A stretch of 64,000 bases of DNA. Origin: Caprella mutica. Its lineage: Eukaryota > Arthropoda > Malacostraca > Amphipoda > Caprellidae. This document shows positions 1-12,427 of this stretch, piece by piece (positions within the stretch are counted from its first letter, which is position 1; each line of letters begins with the position of its first letter). The position numbers and the translations under genes are program-made. A model generated the notes under the pieces. That model did not search any database. It worked only from the letters and a program-made list of their open reading frames with translations, and was not told the DNA's origin. Location of the stretch: NCBI GenBank assembly GCA_947561585.1, contig CANNZV010000258.1, forward strand, positions 350,369-414,368, read 5' to 3'.

Positions 1-290
1 CTAGGTAGGCATTGATAAACACCAGTAGGTAACTAGGTAGGTATTGACAAACAGTAATGTAGGTAACTAAGTAGGTACTGATAAATACTACGTAATAGGC
101 AAGTAGTGATAACTACCAGCAGGTACAGATTGGTGGTTATCACTTGTAGGTTACTAGGTAGTTATAAATAAACTCTATTAAGTAACTAGATAGGTATAAG
201 GTAGTGATACCACCAGAAGGTAACTATAGGTAATATTAATTAACAGTTATAGGTAATTAGGTAGTTAATAACATTAATTAACATTATCAA
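1..290. repeat. Degenerate TAGGTAACTAGGTAGGTA-type repeat
   Basis: The first ~290 bases are imperfect reiterations of words such as TAGGTAACTAGGTAGG and ACCAGTAGGTAACT, with a variable period. They probably are the decayed edge of a minisatellite that starts before the window. No coding signal was seen. Confidence 0.6.
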
Positions 291-452
291 TACAAATATT
301 AATAAATAACTTTATACAAATTCTTATCATTTACAGTAAAAAATAAAAGATACCAAAATGTAGAATATTAAATTATATTTATTCAAAATAATTTTAAGAA
401 GCACGCAAGTTATCAAGTTGGATAAAGTTCATTTCAATACTACTTCTACCAT

Positions 453-534
453 GTCCAGGATGGCTGAGTGGTAGCGACGCAGGCTTCAATAGTACATCAC
501 ACTAGAGTCCTGAGTTCGATTCCCGAGATGACCA
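453..534 (+). repeat. tRNA-like sequence (SINE head or tRNA pseudogene)
   Basis: Both internal RNA polymerase III promoter boxes are recognisable. The A-box is TGGCTGAGTGG at 461-471, as in serine/leucine-type tRNAs, and the B-box is GAGTTCGATTCC at 512-523. The 3' end reads GAGATGACC, but the 5' end (GTCCAGG) does not pair with it, so a complete acceptor stem cannot form. I read this as a tRNA-derived SINE head or a tRNA pseudogene, not a functional tRNA. Confidence 0.45.
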
Positions 535-746
535 CTACAATTCTTTCTCCATTTCTTCCCATTTAATTCGTATATAACAATATGTAATATTAAAATAAAT
601 GATATACAGCCAAATGTACATATACACTATATGCAATATGGTTAGAAATTGCAATAATGATTAGTATGATCTTTTTCTATTTCTTATACATATTTATATA
701 CCCCAATTAACCGAAGTAGTTTGAGCCAAAAGAGAGATATGCCCCC

Positions 747-1370
747 CTTGCAGAGGGGGACATCCACACTCTGTCCCACGTCTTGCAGAGGGGGACATCC
801 GCACTTTGTCCCACGTCTTGCAGAGGGGGACATCCGCACTCTGTCCCACGTCTTGCAGAGGGGGACATCCGCACTCTGTCCCACGTCTTGCAGAGGGGGA
901 CATCCGCACTCTGTCCCACGTCTTGCAGAGGGGGACATCCACACTCTGTCCCACGTCTTGCAGAGGGGGATATTCCCACTCTGTCCCACGTCTTCAATAC
1001 TCACTCTGTCCCACGTGGGTCCCACGTCTTATTTCCCTCTTCCCTTTATAGCGAGGGACATCCGCACTCTGTCCCACGTGGGTCCCACGTCTTGAATCCC
1101 TCTATAGCGAGGGACATCCACACTCTGTCCCACGTGGGTCCCACGTCTTGAAAACAGAGTGGGGTAAGACGTGGGACAGGTGGATGTCCCCCTCTGTCAG
1201 AGGGGGACAAGACGTGGGATCAGACGTCTTGCAGAGGGGGACCCCTGTGCAAATGGAGAGGGTTAGACGTCTGCAAGACGTCTAATGTCCCCCGCCCCAC
1301 GTCTTGCCCCACGTCTTAAATCCCTCTATAGCGAGGGGTATCAGACATCTTAAGACGTGGGACAAACAGC
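747..1370. repeat. 35-bp minisatellite with inverted arms
   Basis: Seven near-identical 35-bp units, starting at 747, 782, 817 and so on, contain CTTGCAGAGGGGGACATCC and CTCTGTCCCACGT. After ~1000 the array degenerates into longer variants containing TATAGCGAGGGACATCC and GTCCCACGTGGGTCCCACGT. From ~1160 the words appear in reverse (AAGACGTGGGAC, GTCCCCCTCTG), so the block can fold back on itself. Reading frames across it are open on both strands only because of the repeat; I do not call a protein. Confidence 0.85.
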
Positions 1371-1705
1371 TTTTGGTTAGCTGGGAAACTACATTTATTT
1401 ATGTTTGCATGTAAATCACGAGAATCATACGATATGTTTGTATTGTTTTGTCTATTCAAAAATAAATACATAACTTTTAGAAATAATATAGTTAACGAAA
1501 ATAGATATTTTACAAATATTTTGAAAACCTTCAAATATAGAGAGATATGTGTATAAATAAATATATATATATATATATTAATATAAAGATGAACAATGAA
1601 AAAAAAATCATTATTCTAGAATCTAGAGGATCTATTTATTATTACAGATATTAAATAGACTCATTAATTAGTGAGGGTGCATGCTTCACACACAAATTCC
1701 AAATC
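1371..1705. other. No gene seen; AT-rich with a short (TA)n run
   Basis: AT-rich spacer with a TA dinucleotide run near 1560-1580. No supported ORF, splice pair or repeat family was recognised. Confidence 0.5.
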
Positions 1706-3030
1706 TTACAGATAAGCAGCATCTAAGCCCACTTCATTTCTATGTGTTTGTGGTATGCATTGGAAATGCATTGTTAGTTGGCACATCTCACACTTAACCC
1801 AGGTTTTAACTTCAGTTAAATTGCCATCGTTAGACCACACACAACCTGTGGCAATAAATGCACATCCAATCTTCATTAGCATTTTTTTTGGAGCGCTTTG
1901 TTTTTTTAACCTTTTCAAGAACCATTGATCTGAAATGTTTCCCACTTATCATTGACGGTAAGCGCTGTTCTGGTGCTTTTCGTTTTTTATATACAATTTT
2001 CCCATCCAAGAATACATGATTTAGATTGTTTTGAAGTTGATGGTTTTTGATGAGACTTGGAAATTGTTGAAGAAACTGTTGGAATTGATCGAAAATTTGA
2101 TTTGATCCGAAGATGAAGGGAACAGTCGAGATTATTTGCTTGTTTCGGGAAAGTAGAAGGGTCTAATTTTCACAGTAGTGGTTCTAATGGGTGAAAATGA
2201 GAGTGGTATTGGAAGAACGTCATTAGAGCTACTAGTTTTATTAGGAGAAACTGGAATTGTATCAGAAAATAACAATGAATCACTTGATAATGAATGAATC
2301 GATGTTACTGAATAATTCAAACTATCAAGATTATCAGTTTCGGGCAGATTTTCCAAATTGCTGATATCAGTAGCTTCTGTAGGAGCATCATCAGTTTGTC
2401 TTCCCAATTTTAGTTCCAAATCTCTCCAAAGATTTGCCAATACTCTAACTCCTTGGTTTGTTTTTTGCATCACTGATCAAATGAGATAGAACTAACTACT
2501 CCAATACCGATATCACATGTTTGTATTTTCGATCTCCTTGCATTGAATCAACATTTTTTTCAATATGATTTTCTTCAGCATCATCTTGTACTATGGATAT
2601 ATCCAAGCATTTGGAATAATCTACTCTATCCGGGTTGAAGGGACATAATCCAGTTGCTAAGAAACTGTTGATAATTGAAGCTGAACTTATTTGATCCAAT
2701 ATTTTCTTTAACAAAGGAGCAACATCAACTCTCCGAACGAGCATATTTGGTTATTCTCTCTGAAAATCGTGGACAGCTTTCCTCCAAAGGCTTTTGAGTT
2801 CCTTGAAAATGCCAACATATGCCGGTTGCAAGATGTGAGTGCAGTTAGGAGGAAGCAAGTATAACACAATCCCATTGTCTTCACAAAGAATAGATGTCTG
2901 TAATGTAAGATGAGTCTTGTGTCCATCTACAAATAGAATGATAGGTTTTTGAACATGGTGCTCATTGATCCAAGGTATTAATCCATTTGCCAAAAATTCA
3001 AAAAAGTTTCGGCCTATAGCTAGCTAGATA
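1706..3030 (-). pseudogene. Decayed pogo-like DDE transposase
   Basis: Read on the minus strand, the segment from ~3030 down to ~2750 encodes the C-terminal half of a pogo/jerky-type DDE_1 transposase. It has GRNFFEFLANGLIPW, then ILFVDGHKTH (second catalytic Asp), then LLPPNCTHILQPAYVGIF. In the family the residue after LQPA is the third catalytic Asp; here it is Tyr, 36 residues after the second Asp, so the enzyme should be inactive. The N-terminal DNA-binding part and first Asp are missing. Downstream fragments (2496-2744, 2132-2473) are low-complexity linker in shifted frames. The last fragment (1706-1945) keeps a cysteine/histidine cluster, KCEMCQLTMHFQC, like the small zinc finger at the C-terminus of some insect pogo-like transposases. 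The breaks and the lost Asp make this a fossil. Confidence 0.75.
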
Positions 3031-3984
3031 TTGACGTGCAAGGACAAATATTTTGTCAATTAAAAAAACTAAATAATATTATGATACACAACGGGCTAAA
3101 CAAATTAAATTCGAATGGACTGGAACAAAACAAGACACAACAAAAATAAACGTGATACCGCAAGAAATATCCAAAAATAGAAGGTTCACTGACAAACGTT
3201 TCGAACTGATATAGTGCCGTTTTTGAAAACACCAATCAAACGAAGAAATGTCACTTATAATATAGTTATTCTAGGTAAATACATTGATGAAAATATTATT
3301 CGTATATTTTTATGAGTTATGGCCAATATTTATCTAAAAAGTTAGAATTTTTAAATACAGCGAGTTTCCACCTCAAGTAGCGTCATGTTTAAAGTTCTGG
3401 TAGGTCGATAAATGGGTAATAGCTCACTAAGTATGAAAAATTGAATTTAAATTGGGAAATAAGATATTTTATCACCAAATAATTGTTTCAAACCATTATT
3501 TCAAAATGGATCAAAATGCCATTTATCGCCACCTCATGACGATAAATGGAAAATTCTACTTATTGATACCCAATTATCGGCACCACCAATTTATATGAAA
3601 TAATACTGCCTTAATTAAATTCTAATTTTATATTTAAGAAATTCAATTCAGCACAAATTAGATGGTGTTAAGCATTATTTTGTCAATAAATTTTTTGACG
3701 CATAAAAACGAACGTAACAAGTTCTCTATACCTAATCATTTTCGGTAGGTTTATCCTGAATGTACCGAATCGTCATATCTCTCATAAGTTAAACTAACAC
3801 AGTTACACTCTAACTATAAATTAAGCTCAAATGATATAAAGTTTTTATAAAAATATAGAAAATATATGTGAGCATCGATTTGTAAAATACCTAAACCATA
3901 GAAATGTTTCAAAGTCTTGTTATAGACGAAAATAACTGAAACATGACGATAAATGGAGAGGGACGATACAAGGAGACCTTACCC
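3031..3984. other. No gene seen; AT-rich spacer
   Basis: AT-rich sequence between the truncated transposase and the 3' end of the LINE. Similar short phrases recur near 3530 and 3945 (CATGACGATAAATGGA), hinting at an old duplicated repeat. No ORF or RNA gene was supported. Confidence 0.5.
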
Positions 3985-6480
3985 TAGTAGTTTTTTTTTA
4001 TTATTATTATTACATCCGAAAAAGTTTCACAAACTTATGGAAATTAAAAATATATACAAAATACTATACTAAACGGAAAATTAAAATGACGATGCAGTGG
4101 TATAGTCTAAAATCATTCAATATATTTACTAATACAGTATTCTTTAAAGATCTTTTTGAATTTAAAATCAGACATTGGGTATTTAAAATTTTCCGGAATA
4201 TTGTTAAAAAGATCAATAGCTCTATAAACAATAAAATTTCTTTCTACTTCAGTTCTAAAATTAGGGACATTAAAATGAGTTGATCTGGTTTGGTAGGAGT
4301 GAGTAGGTATATGGTCTCTAAAATAGGTATGAAAAATGTCCGAGTTAAAATATAGAGCATTACGAAAAAATTTCAATAAAAAATAATCATAAACATCGTC
4401 AAATTTCAATAAATATAAATCCTATATAAATCATTATTGGATAAATAAAACCTACCTTTAAAATTTCTTTTTACATTCAATATTATTCTCAAAATACTGT
4501 TTAAAATAGTTCTCAATGGCTGGAGCAGCGAGTTAAAAGATTTCCCATATACAATTATAGATTGGATAAAAAGGGAGTAGGCTAAGGAATTATACATTAA
4601 AATTAAGGTTTTTCTGTTAAAATACGGGGCTGCTGCATATAAAATTCCTTTAACTTGACTTACTTTCTTGCATAAAAAGGACAGATGTTCTTTAAAAGTT
4701 AATCTTTCGTCGATAAAAATGCCTAGATATTTAAAATGATGAACCTTTTCTAAAATTTCATTGTTAAAATAGATATCTGGTAAGGTTATTTGTTTATGGG
4801 AGTTAAAAAACATAATTTTGGTTTTTGAAATGTTAGGGGTGAGTTTATTAAAATCCAGCCATTGAGATAACTTGGTGATAAAATTATTCAATTTAAAAAC
4901 TAGACTATCTAAACATGTATCCCTACAATAAAATACTGCATCGTCAGCAAAAAGAGTACAATTAGAATCATTTTCAGTGGCTACATTACATACATCATTA
5001 AAATATAAATTGAATAAAATTGGACTTAATGTCGATCCTTGGTATAAACCTATATCCATTGTCTTAAAATTAGATTTAAAATCGTTAATATATACATACT
5101 GCCGTCTGCTGCTCAGATAACTAACTAAAATTTTATTAAAATTGTCCCTAATGCCGTAGTGGTGAAGTTTTTTCATTAAAATGTTTACATCTACCGTGTC
5201 GAAAGCTTTTTTTAAGTCTAAAAATAAAGCTATACAATAAGAATTTTCATTAAAAGATTTTAAAACATAGTGTAAAAATTCTAAAATTGCATGGGTGGTT
5301 GAAACTCCTTTTTTAAAACCGTAATGACTTTTGTTTAAAATCTTATTATCGTCAATAAAATTTGATAATTTACTATATAGGATTTTTTCGAAAACCTTCG
5401 AAAAAATTGGTAGTGTGGATATTGGTCTAAAATTATTTACATCACTTTCTGAACCTGATTTAAAAATTGGAACTACCCTAGAAACTTTAAAAACATTGGG
5501 ATAAATTCCTGCTAAAATACTACTATTAAAAATATTACACAAGGGTTCACTAATACAATCTAAAACTTCAATTAAAATAGAACATGGTATTTCGTTCTTA
5601 TGACTAATTTTACTCTTTAAAGATAGAAGGACGTCTCTGACTTCAGCAACTGTAATTTGTGGTAAAAAAATTTCATTTAAAATATAAGGAGTGGAAAGAT
5701 TAAAAATAGTGTCATTAAGAACAGGAATATTGTCAGAGTGATTGTGCTATGGAACTAAAATGATCGTTAAAATGATTACAAAGGTCCTCACCGGTTAAAA
5801 TCCTATCTAATTGTTTTACCTTAAAATCCTTTTGATTTCTTTTTCTATTTAAAACTTTATTTATAAGATTCCATGTGTTTTTAGGGTTTGAGGTAAAAAG
5901 CTGGTTTTGATAAAATAGGTTTTTTTGATTTTCTTAAAACATTTTTTAGTTTGTTTCCAAAATATGTATAAGATCGTTTTAAAATAAGTCCGACTCTTGC
6001 TAATTTTGCTATTTGGCTTTTCTTCTTTATTAAAAACTTTAAATCATTGGTAATCCAATCTTTAGTCTTAAAATGAGTGTTTTTCTTGGTGCGTTTTAGA
6101 AGGAAACTATTATTAAAAATTGAATAAATCTTGTCTGAAAAGTCTTGTGCTAAAAAGTTAAGGTCGTTACTGTCAATTATAAAATTTGTTTGCCTAGTAC
6201 TATTGATAAAATTAATTCGGTTAGATTCGTTTTTAAAATTCCGGTAGGTAAAAGACTGTTCATCGTGAGCGACTGTAGTGTTAAAATAAAATAATATAGG
6301 CCTATGGTCAGAGACATCGCTTTCGACAACGGCAGATTGTATATTGTCATGAGGTATGAAATTTATCCAAAATTGATCAATAATAGTGCTTGTTACACTT
6401 TTTTCATTAAAAGAATATCGCGTTGGTTTATTAATATGTGGATACAAATTAAAACCTGCCATAGTATTAGTGAAATGGTT
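3985..6480 (-). mobile_element. 5'-truncated non-LTR retrotransposon (LINE), broken
   Basis: Minus-strand LINE. The 5'-most segment (5881-6462) is the end of an apurinic-type endonuclease domain, with SDVSDHRPILF carrying the terminal SDH motif, followed by a basic linker. The reverse transcriptase is mainly 4406-5740, with FRPIS, LFLDLKKAFDTVD and the catalytic LFADDAVFY; the usual GxPQGS motif reads GLYQGSTLSP. A thumb/C-terminal tail (4113-4409) continues in another frame (YDYFLLKFFRNALYF). Joining needs frameshifts near 4408 and 5745, so it is not intact. The 3' end, read on the minus strand, has TAA repeats plus an A-run at ~3987-4012. Superfamily is likely the Jockey/I side, but I cannot assign a clade. 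The start of the endonuclease is missing, the usual outcome of incomplete target-primed reverse transcription. Confidence 0.85.
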
Positions 6481-6930
6481 GATAGCATAATGCTATAGTC
6501 CAGCAATATTTTCTAAAAATCTATAATTACAAATGTTTAAAAAATAATCCGCAAGAAAAAAATAGGAAAAGACTGTCCATAATCTAAATTAGAACCTTTC
6601 GGAGTCCAAGGGACGCTACCTCCATCTCTTCTAATCAACTCCGTTTAGTTCAGGCTATTATAAAAATAAAATCTAGCTAATCTAAAATTATTAAAATGAA
6701 TAAACATAGTATTTTTCTTTTCTGAATTTAATCATTCCTTTGTGGGTATTTATATATTAATTAAGATCCCCTCCAAGCAATTTTTTTATTTAAGGGGATT
6801 GTTCGGTGTTTTTTGCAATTTTTACCGTTTTTTTTTTTTACTTTAGTTCCCCAGAAAAATGTCTTAGAAAAACGTACAGAACATTTCAGTTCTCTGTGGC
6901 TACTGGGAGTGAGTAAGAGGTGCGAATAAA
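6481..6930. other. No gene seen
   Basis: AT-rich spacer between the LINE truncation point and the long-TIR element. No supported feature. Confidence 0.4.
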
Positions 6931-7846
6931 GCGGCGTTTACACGGGCACACAAGTGTGTCACTGGTGTGTACCCAAATCGCTTCTCGAACGCAGTGTGTG
7001 GCACTGTTTTCCAGCAAAGTGTTCACACGTATACTTTGTGCCCGCACTACTGAGTGTCACTCTCTTGTCTGCGTTTCAGTTTCAGTACGCGTTAGTAACT
7101 AATATCCTATCGTGGATGTTATAAATATTGTTCAACTACTCGCTTTTATAATATATTACTTAAGTAATAAAGTAAAACTCCTTAGTTATGAAGCACTCGA
7201 ATATAAATGAAGGACCTGAATTATGAAATACACTTCAGTTTTTAAGTATTTTCTATGTTTAAATTATTGAAAATAATATACGTCAAGTTATTCCTCAATA
7301 ACCATGGTTCTCTTAAGATTTTAATCATAGAAAACTATCTATAGTGCACCAAAAATATGAAGTGGCTCTGAGTTATGAACTCGGGAGTTTCACTGTATTC
7401 AAACTCCGTAATATTATCAATGAATTAAATATTTCTACTATTTTTATAAAATTCATATTGTAATGATGTTTTGTTTAGTAAATGTTATATCTACTTTTCT
7501 TCATAATTAATTTCTAATTTCTAAATCTTCACTGTTAATTTAAAGGCTTTAACTTGCCTCTATATTACTCAAATTTACTAACTATCCCGTGAGTATATCC
7601 TTTTACCCAGTTGGTGAAAAGTAAAAACTTTATTTTACCTACCAATCCTAATACCCATCAAAACTACTAAACTATTTTAGCTGTAACTCAATTATAAGCT
7701 ACATATATTGCTCCGGCACACAGCAGTGCCACACATGCATTCGCTCCCGGAGCGATCGCTCGTTTTGTGTGCCACACTCAAAAAGTGGGTGTCGAGAGCT
7801 CTGAACACACAGCAGTGGCACACATGTGTGCCCGTGTAAACGTCCC
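6931..7846. mobile_element. Non-autonomous DNA transposon with long imperfect TIRs
   Basis: The left end GCGGCGTTTACACGGGCACA and the reverse complement of the right end, GGGACGTTTACACGGGCACA, match over more than 20 bp. Both subterminal regions are rich in GTGTGCCACTG-type words that extend the arms to ~150 bp. The interior is AT-rich without an ORF. The flanks may show a 4-bp ATAA duplication, but that is too short in AT-rich DNA to rely on. Superfamily not assigned. Confidence 0.7.
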
Positions 7847-8613
7847 ATAATAGAGTGAGAATCCGAGGGGATTTTTTTGTTTGTGTGTTGTTGTGTATAC
7901 CTAATAACTTCCCGTTTTTGATAGATGGCTTCGTCGTAGCTAAGGAAACCTAATTGGTTCTTCGAAGCGACCTGATGTTGTATAATAGCCTCCCATTTTT
8001 GGAATATGGCTTCGTCGTAACCAGCTATAGGGGGACCTGGTGAGTTTTTTTACTATCAAGCCAAAGTCTTAAGCTCAATGGGGGTTGGTGCTACAGAAAA
8101 TTTATACTAGCTAATCTGTTTAGCTCGAAAATCCTAAGATCGTCAAGAAGGGTTTTTTCGAATTTTGAACTCGAACTTTTTTATTTAAAAAAAAAAAAAG
8201 TGGAAAAAATGAATTAATAAAATATTTAGATAGATATTCAAAAAAAGGACTTCTAGATGACCATAGGATATTGGTAGAGAACATATTAGCTTCTAAAAAA
8301 TTTATGTATGACCATAAATTGAGCCTTGGACTTTTCGGAGGGGGGGAGGTTGGGGCGGTGAGGTGGCGAGAAACAGGTTTTTTGGTTTATTGGTAGTTAG
8401 CAAAACCACCCGAGCGATCCCATTAATAAGTAGGTTTATGTTTTTTACCATACTGCAGCATAACCCATTATATATTATATATATATTATTAGCATATATT
8501 AAAATTTACATGCTTGTAAAGATTTTTATAATCCAAACGTACTCTGCAAAAGCGCCTTTTTAAATCTGACTTCCCTAATAACAATGCACTTACGGGTCAA
8601 CGTCGGTAAAGGT
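7847..8613. other. No gene seen
   Basis: Spacer with a poly-A stretch near 8190 and a G-rich patch near 8338-8355. Short frames here lack any recognisable domain. Confidence 0.4.
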
Positions 8614-9608
8614 GCACCAACAGTTAGGCCCAAGACAATTGGGCCCGCCGACAATTGGGCCCAACGACAATTGGGCCCACGACAATTTGGCCCCAAAACA
8701 ATTTAGCCCAGAAAAAATTGGGCAGAAAGCACAATAAAGAAATGTTCATATTTATGTTTAAAATATGTTTATATTTTTTTAGTTCGATTGATATACTTGA
8801 TAAGGTATATATTAGCAAGTATTATTATTTATTTTATTTTGAATCATGTCGTATGGATCCAATGTGTAGTGTACATGGTCTGACAAAGACAAATATTTGG
8901 TAAAAAATTGGTCAATATTAAAGGTTATATACGTTACAGTGAACAGTTGTTTGAACAGTTGTTGTGATAAAATGAGATTATGAGAATACATTTTGTAATA
9001 ATAATTCATACACCTCTTCAATAATGAAAATTGAACAGGCTTCAAATAATATCCACATTAACTTTAATTCAATTTGTATGTTCCAATAACTCCGGTATGT
9101 CTAAAATACCTACATTCTTACTTTCTATTGTTTCTTCATCTAAAATAGCTACATTCTTATTTTCTATTGGTTACATCCTAATTCAATCACTTCAAAGGAG
9201 TTCACTATACAGATGTACTGTAACTATGGAATTTGTTGCTTACATGACTTATCTCGGAACAGAAAATTATTGTAGTTTAAAAGAATAATAGTATTTATTC
9301 ATGAAAAGAATATGTTCCATTGAAAAATATTTACTTTTCATACTGGGAATATTTTTTTCGTGAAAGGAATATTCTTTATTTTAAATATGCTCAAGACTAT
9401 ATTTTTATACAAAACGCATATTGTCACAAACCTAGTTATTACAGAAGCAAGGGTCTTTAATTAAGTTAATAAAGTAAACTCTGAAAAAAATTGGTAAATA
9501 ATATAATTGTCTTGAGGCCCAATTGTCGTGGGCCTAATTGTCCTGGGCCCAATTGTCCGGGGCCCAATTGTCTTGGGGCCCAATTGTCTTGGGCCCAACT
9601 ATCGGTCC
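8614..9608. mobile_element. Foldback-like element bounded by GACAATTGGGCCC arrays
   Basis: The left boundary has about five tandem copies of a 15-16-bp word, GACAATTGGGCCC plus spacer, starting at 8634, 8650, 8666 and 8681. The right boundary (~9513-9600) has the reverse-complement word GGGCCCAATTGTC in a similar array. The outermost bases (GCACCAACAGTTAGGCCC and the complement GGACCGATAGTTGGGCCC) align as terminal inverted repeats. The ~0.8-kb interior is AT-rich with no convincing ORF. No clean target duplication was found. Confidence 0.75.
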
Positions 9609-10217
9609 AGGGTCAGTAAACGTTGGCAAAGTAGAGGTAAAAGTGACACTGAATTAACGTTTGTTAAATTCCGTGGTGCTAATGCAATGAAAAGGACATT
9701 GGGCCAACGGTTGCCAAACAGCACTGATCAAATGAGGAAAACATTGGGTAACCAATCCAGCGATTTTTTGACGTAACAGTACATTTATTGTTTTGAACTA
9801 CCGACCGGTTCTAATAGGCAGTTGCAGCCAGCAAATCAGAGAGAATAATTAAGTGTAAACGATCTCTCTCAACATTAATCACACCCCAAAATTGTAGCCA
9901 TTTCTGACAATCTGGTACAAGTGGCCAATGGACATGTTATCACTTCAATTATTAATTATTTGACACTTTTTATATTTCATTCATAAAAATGAGCCAGTTC
10001 GCTAGTTAATCCGATTGAAATCATTAATCAGATTGTAAATTAAACTTCATATTCAATTTCAAATTATAGTATATATTATTATTTGGTTAAATTAGCGTAG
10101 GTAAAATAATATAGATTTTAGGTTGAATAGGTTATTTGTTGTATATTGTTTCCCCCTGATTTTGATCTATAAAATGTATTGGTAGGACAGTTACTACTTT
10201 GTGAGAAGTAGTACTGT
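9609..10217. other. No gene seen
   Basis: Unannotated spacer. The first ~170 bases are less AT-rich and have an open frame, but no domain, start context or splice evidence supports a gene. Confidence 0.4.
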
Positions 10218-10900
10218 CAAAGATATTATACTACAATAAGATACACTAGTCGCCAATTTCTATTTTCTCTGCCCCCTGGTTTCAAAAGCGGGAACTAGAA
10301 TTGATATATAGTAAGGAAAATTGAGGTATGTTGCAGCATAAATAACAGCAACACTTAAAATCATATTTAAAACAATTGATGAAAGTAAATTTGTAAAAAA
10401 TAGTTATTATATTGCATAACATGATAAAGAAATATATATTAATTAAATTATTTAAACTGTTAAACCCCTCATTTCCTCTTTAAATTTATTCCCTCGCTTA
10501 TGTCACGTCACTAATCACTCAATTGTCGCAACCTATCAATATTGGCATTCCTAGTAGGGTTTTGCTGCTGTTGTCACAAATCGAGTAATTTGTGACCGTG
10601 ACGTCAACAAGGCAACACACATAAATAGAAAATTAAGGTTAAGCAGTGTGAATAAAATGAATGGATTCATCACTGTTTCTTATAATGGAAAAAAATAAAC
10701 AGTTTTCATAATGTTACGTTCTTCAATTTTCTTAAATATGATATTTTAGAGTGTTGTTGTTATAACGTCACGCACACAATATACCTCGATCGATTGTCCC
10801 TACTATATTTCAATTCTAGTTCCCGCTTTTGAAACCAGATGACTTTTAACACCAGAAATTGATGAGAGTAGTGTATCTTATTGTTGTATAATATCTTTGG
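10218..10900. mobile_element. MITE, CAAAGATATTATACTACAAT family, copy 1
   Basis: The left end CAAAGATATTATACTACAAT is the reverse complement of the right end, and similarity runs inward for over 80 bp through GCGGGAACTAGAATTGA-like sequence. The interior aligns with a second copy at 40824-41265, including TTGTGACCGTG and ATTCTTCAATT-type words. The flanks show TACTGT on both sides; the left flank TAGTACTGT would fit a 9-bp duplication with a 3-bp loss on the right. Non-autonomous. Confidence 0.75.
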
Positions 10901-11342
10901 TACTGTTGTCTTCAACGTGCTCTGCGTGCCGTAACCTAGCTAAATCAACTCTATAATATGTATATGAAACTAGCACTGGCCGGAAACAAATATACACTGA
11001 AGTATAAGAATGTACACCATTTGTTTTCAATTTCATCTAGAATTAAGTATATTAAGTTAAATTCATTATTAATTGGTGCAAAGGTATAAAAATGAAGAAA
11101 CTTATTTTTTAGAAATGGGGATATACTTCAGGAAATAACTAAAATCTCGAACGAATACTGAAAACCCATATTGTTTGTTTATAAAATTCCAATTTGAAAT
11201 CAAAACAATGTGTGTACAATCTTCAGCGTCTGGTTAGTGATTCGTACAATTATTGTTGCATATACAGTATTAAAAACTTTATAAGCAAATAATAAAATAT
11301 TTACTTTACCGAATTGTATGCGGTCATATATAGACCTTAGTT
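10901..11342. other. No gene seen
   Basis: AT-rich spacer. Its last nine bases (11334-11342, ACCTTAGTT) are the left target duplication of the next element. Confidence 0.5.
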
Positions 11343-12298
11343 GGTGACCGGTATATTCCACCCCGGTATATTCCACCCTAGGTATATTCCACCCCGGTAA
11401 ATTCCATTCCACTTTTCAGGTTAGGTTTGGTTGGTTATTAATATTTTTCATTTATTAATATTATTTATAATACTAGGTAACTTGCATTTTCACCGTATCA
11501 AATTGAACCTTTTGTTGACTAATCACAAGCTGTAAATATTTCACTACAAATGTAATAGAACGACAGAAAGAAAGATTGTGTGAACGCTCTTTATCAGTTG
11601 AGGTATTTAGATTTTCAATCTCAAGCTGATTTTCTTCCCTATCGCCAACACAAAAGTGATATTAATTGTAAGATGATGTCATATAGTACTTCATGTTATA
11701 TTTATCTCATTTTGAATTTGATATTTTAACTTCTTGTAAGAGTGGTGGCTTTAGGGTTTTTTTTCCAAGATGTTTTCGATAGAGAGGTGAGGATTATTGT
11801 ACAGGGATTTAAGACTGGGAGATTATAGTAATTTAACATTGGGAGATTTTGACCACGGGGAATTTGGTCCTAGAATTCAAAACAGCAACTTATTAGCAAT
11901 GAGCGAAAACATTGAGTTGGTTGTCTCTGCCAGTCTACCCCTTCCACACCTCATCCAACCATTGTTGTAAGAGCACATATGCAGTTTTATGTTAAAAAGG
12001 AATTAATATTAACTTGTCCAACACGTTAACTTTGAAATAAACTACCATAGTAGGAATAATTTTAATTCTATTAGGATAAAATTTAATTGACTTGAGCTAC
12101 CTCTAAATATTGTCCAAATGTCTCAGGATATCGTCTAAGTTATTTTTTCATCGGTACGAATTATTTAACAAATGACAATCTAAAAATAAAATCTTTGAAT
12201 TTTTATTGTCACCCAAATGAGCATTGTCACAGGGGTGGAATTTACCGGGGTGGAATTTACCGGGGTGGAATATACCGGGGTGGAATATACCTAGAACC
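11343..12298. mobile_element. Foldback-like element with GGTATATTCCACCCC arrays and a 9-bp TSD
   Basis: The left arm has four copies of the word GGTATATTCCACCCC starting at 11350, 11365, 11381 and 11396. The right arm (~12233-12290) has four reverse-complement copies (GGGGTGGAATATACC). The outer ends are GGTGACCGGTATA and, complemented, GGTTCTAGGTATA. A perfect 9-bp direct repeat, ACCTTAGTT, flanks the element at 11334-11342 and 12299-12307. A 9-bp duplication is typical of MULE-type and Drosophila Foldback insertions. The ~0.8-kb interior has no ORF, so it must be moved in trans if it moves. Confidence 0.85.
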
Positions 12299-12427
12299 AC
12301 CTTAGTTCTATAATTTTATTTAATAAGCTCCTTTTTTTCACGGAGCCTGGAGATGACCTTACCTCTAAACTGCTATGAATTTAAAACTGTAGAAATTCGT
12401 TAATTTTTTAATAGGTAAAAACAATTA

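Noticed and set aside
684..1151. Overlapping frames on both strands rich in CPTSCRGGHPH or VGQSVDVPLCK
   Set aside because: All arise from the 35-bp minisatellite.
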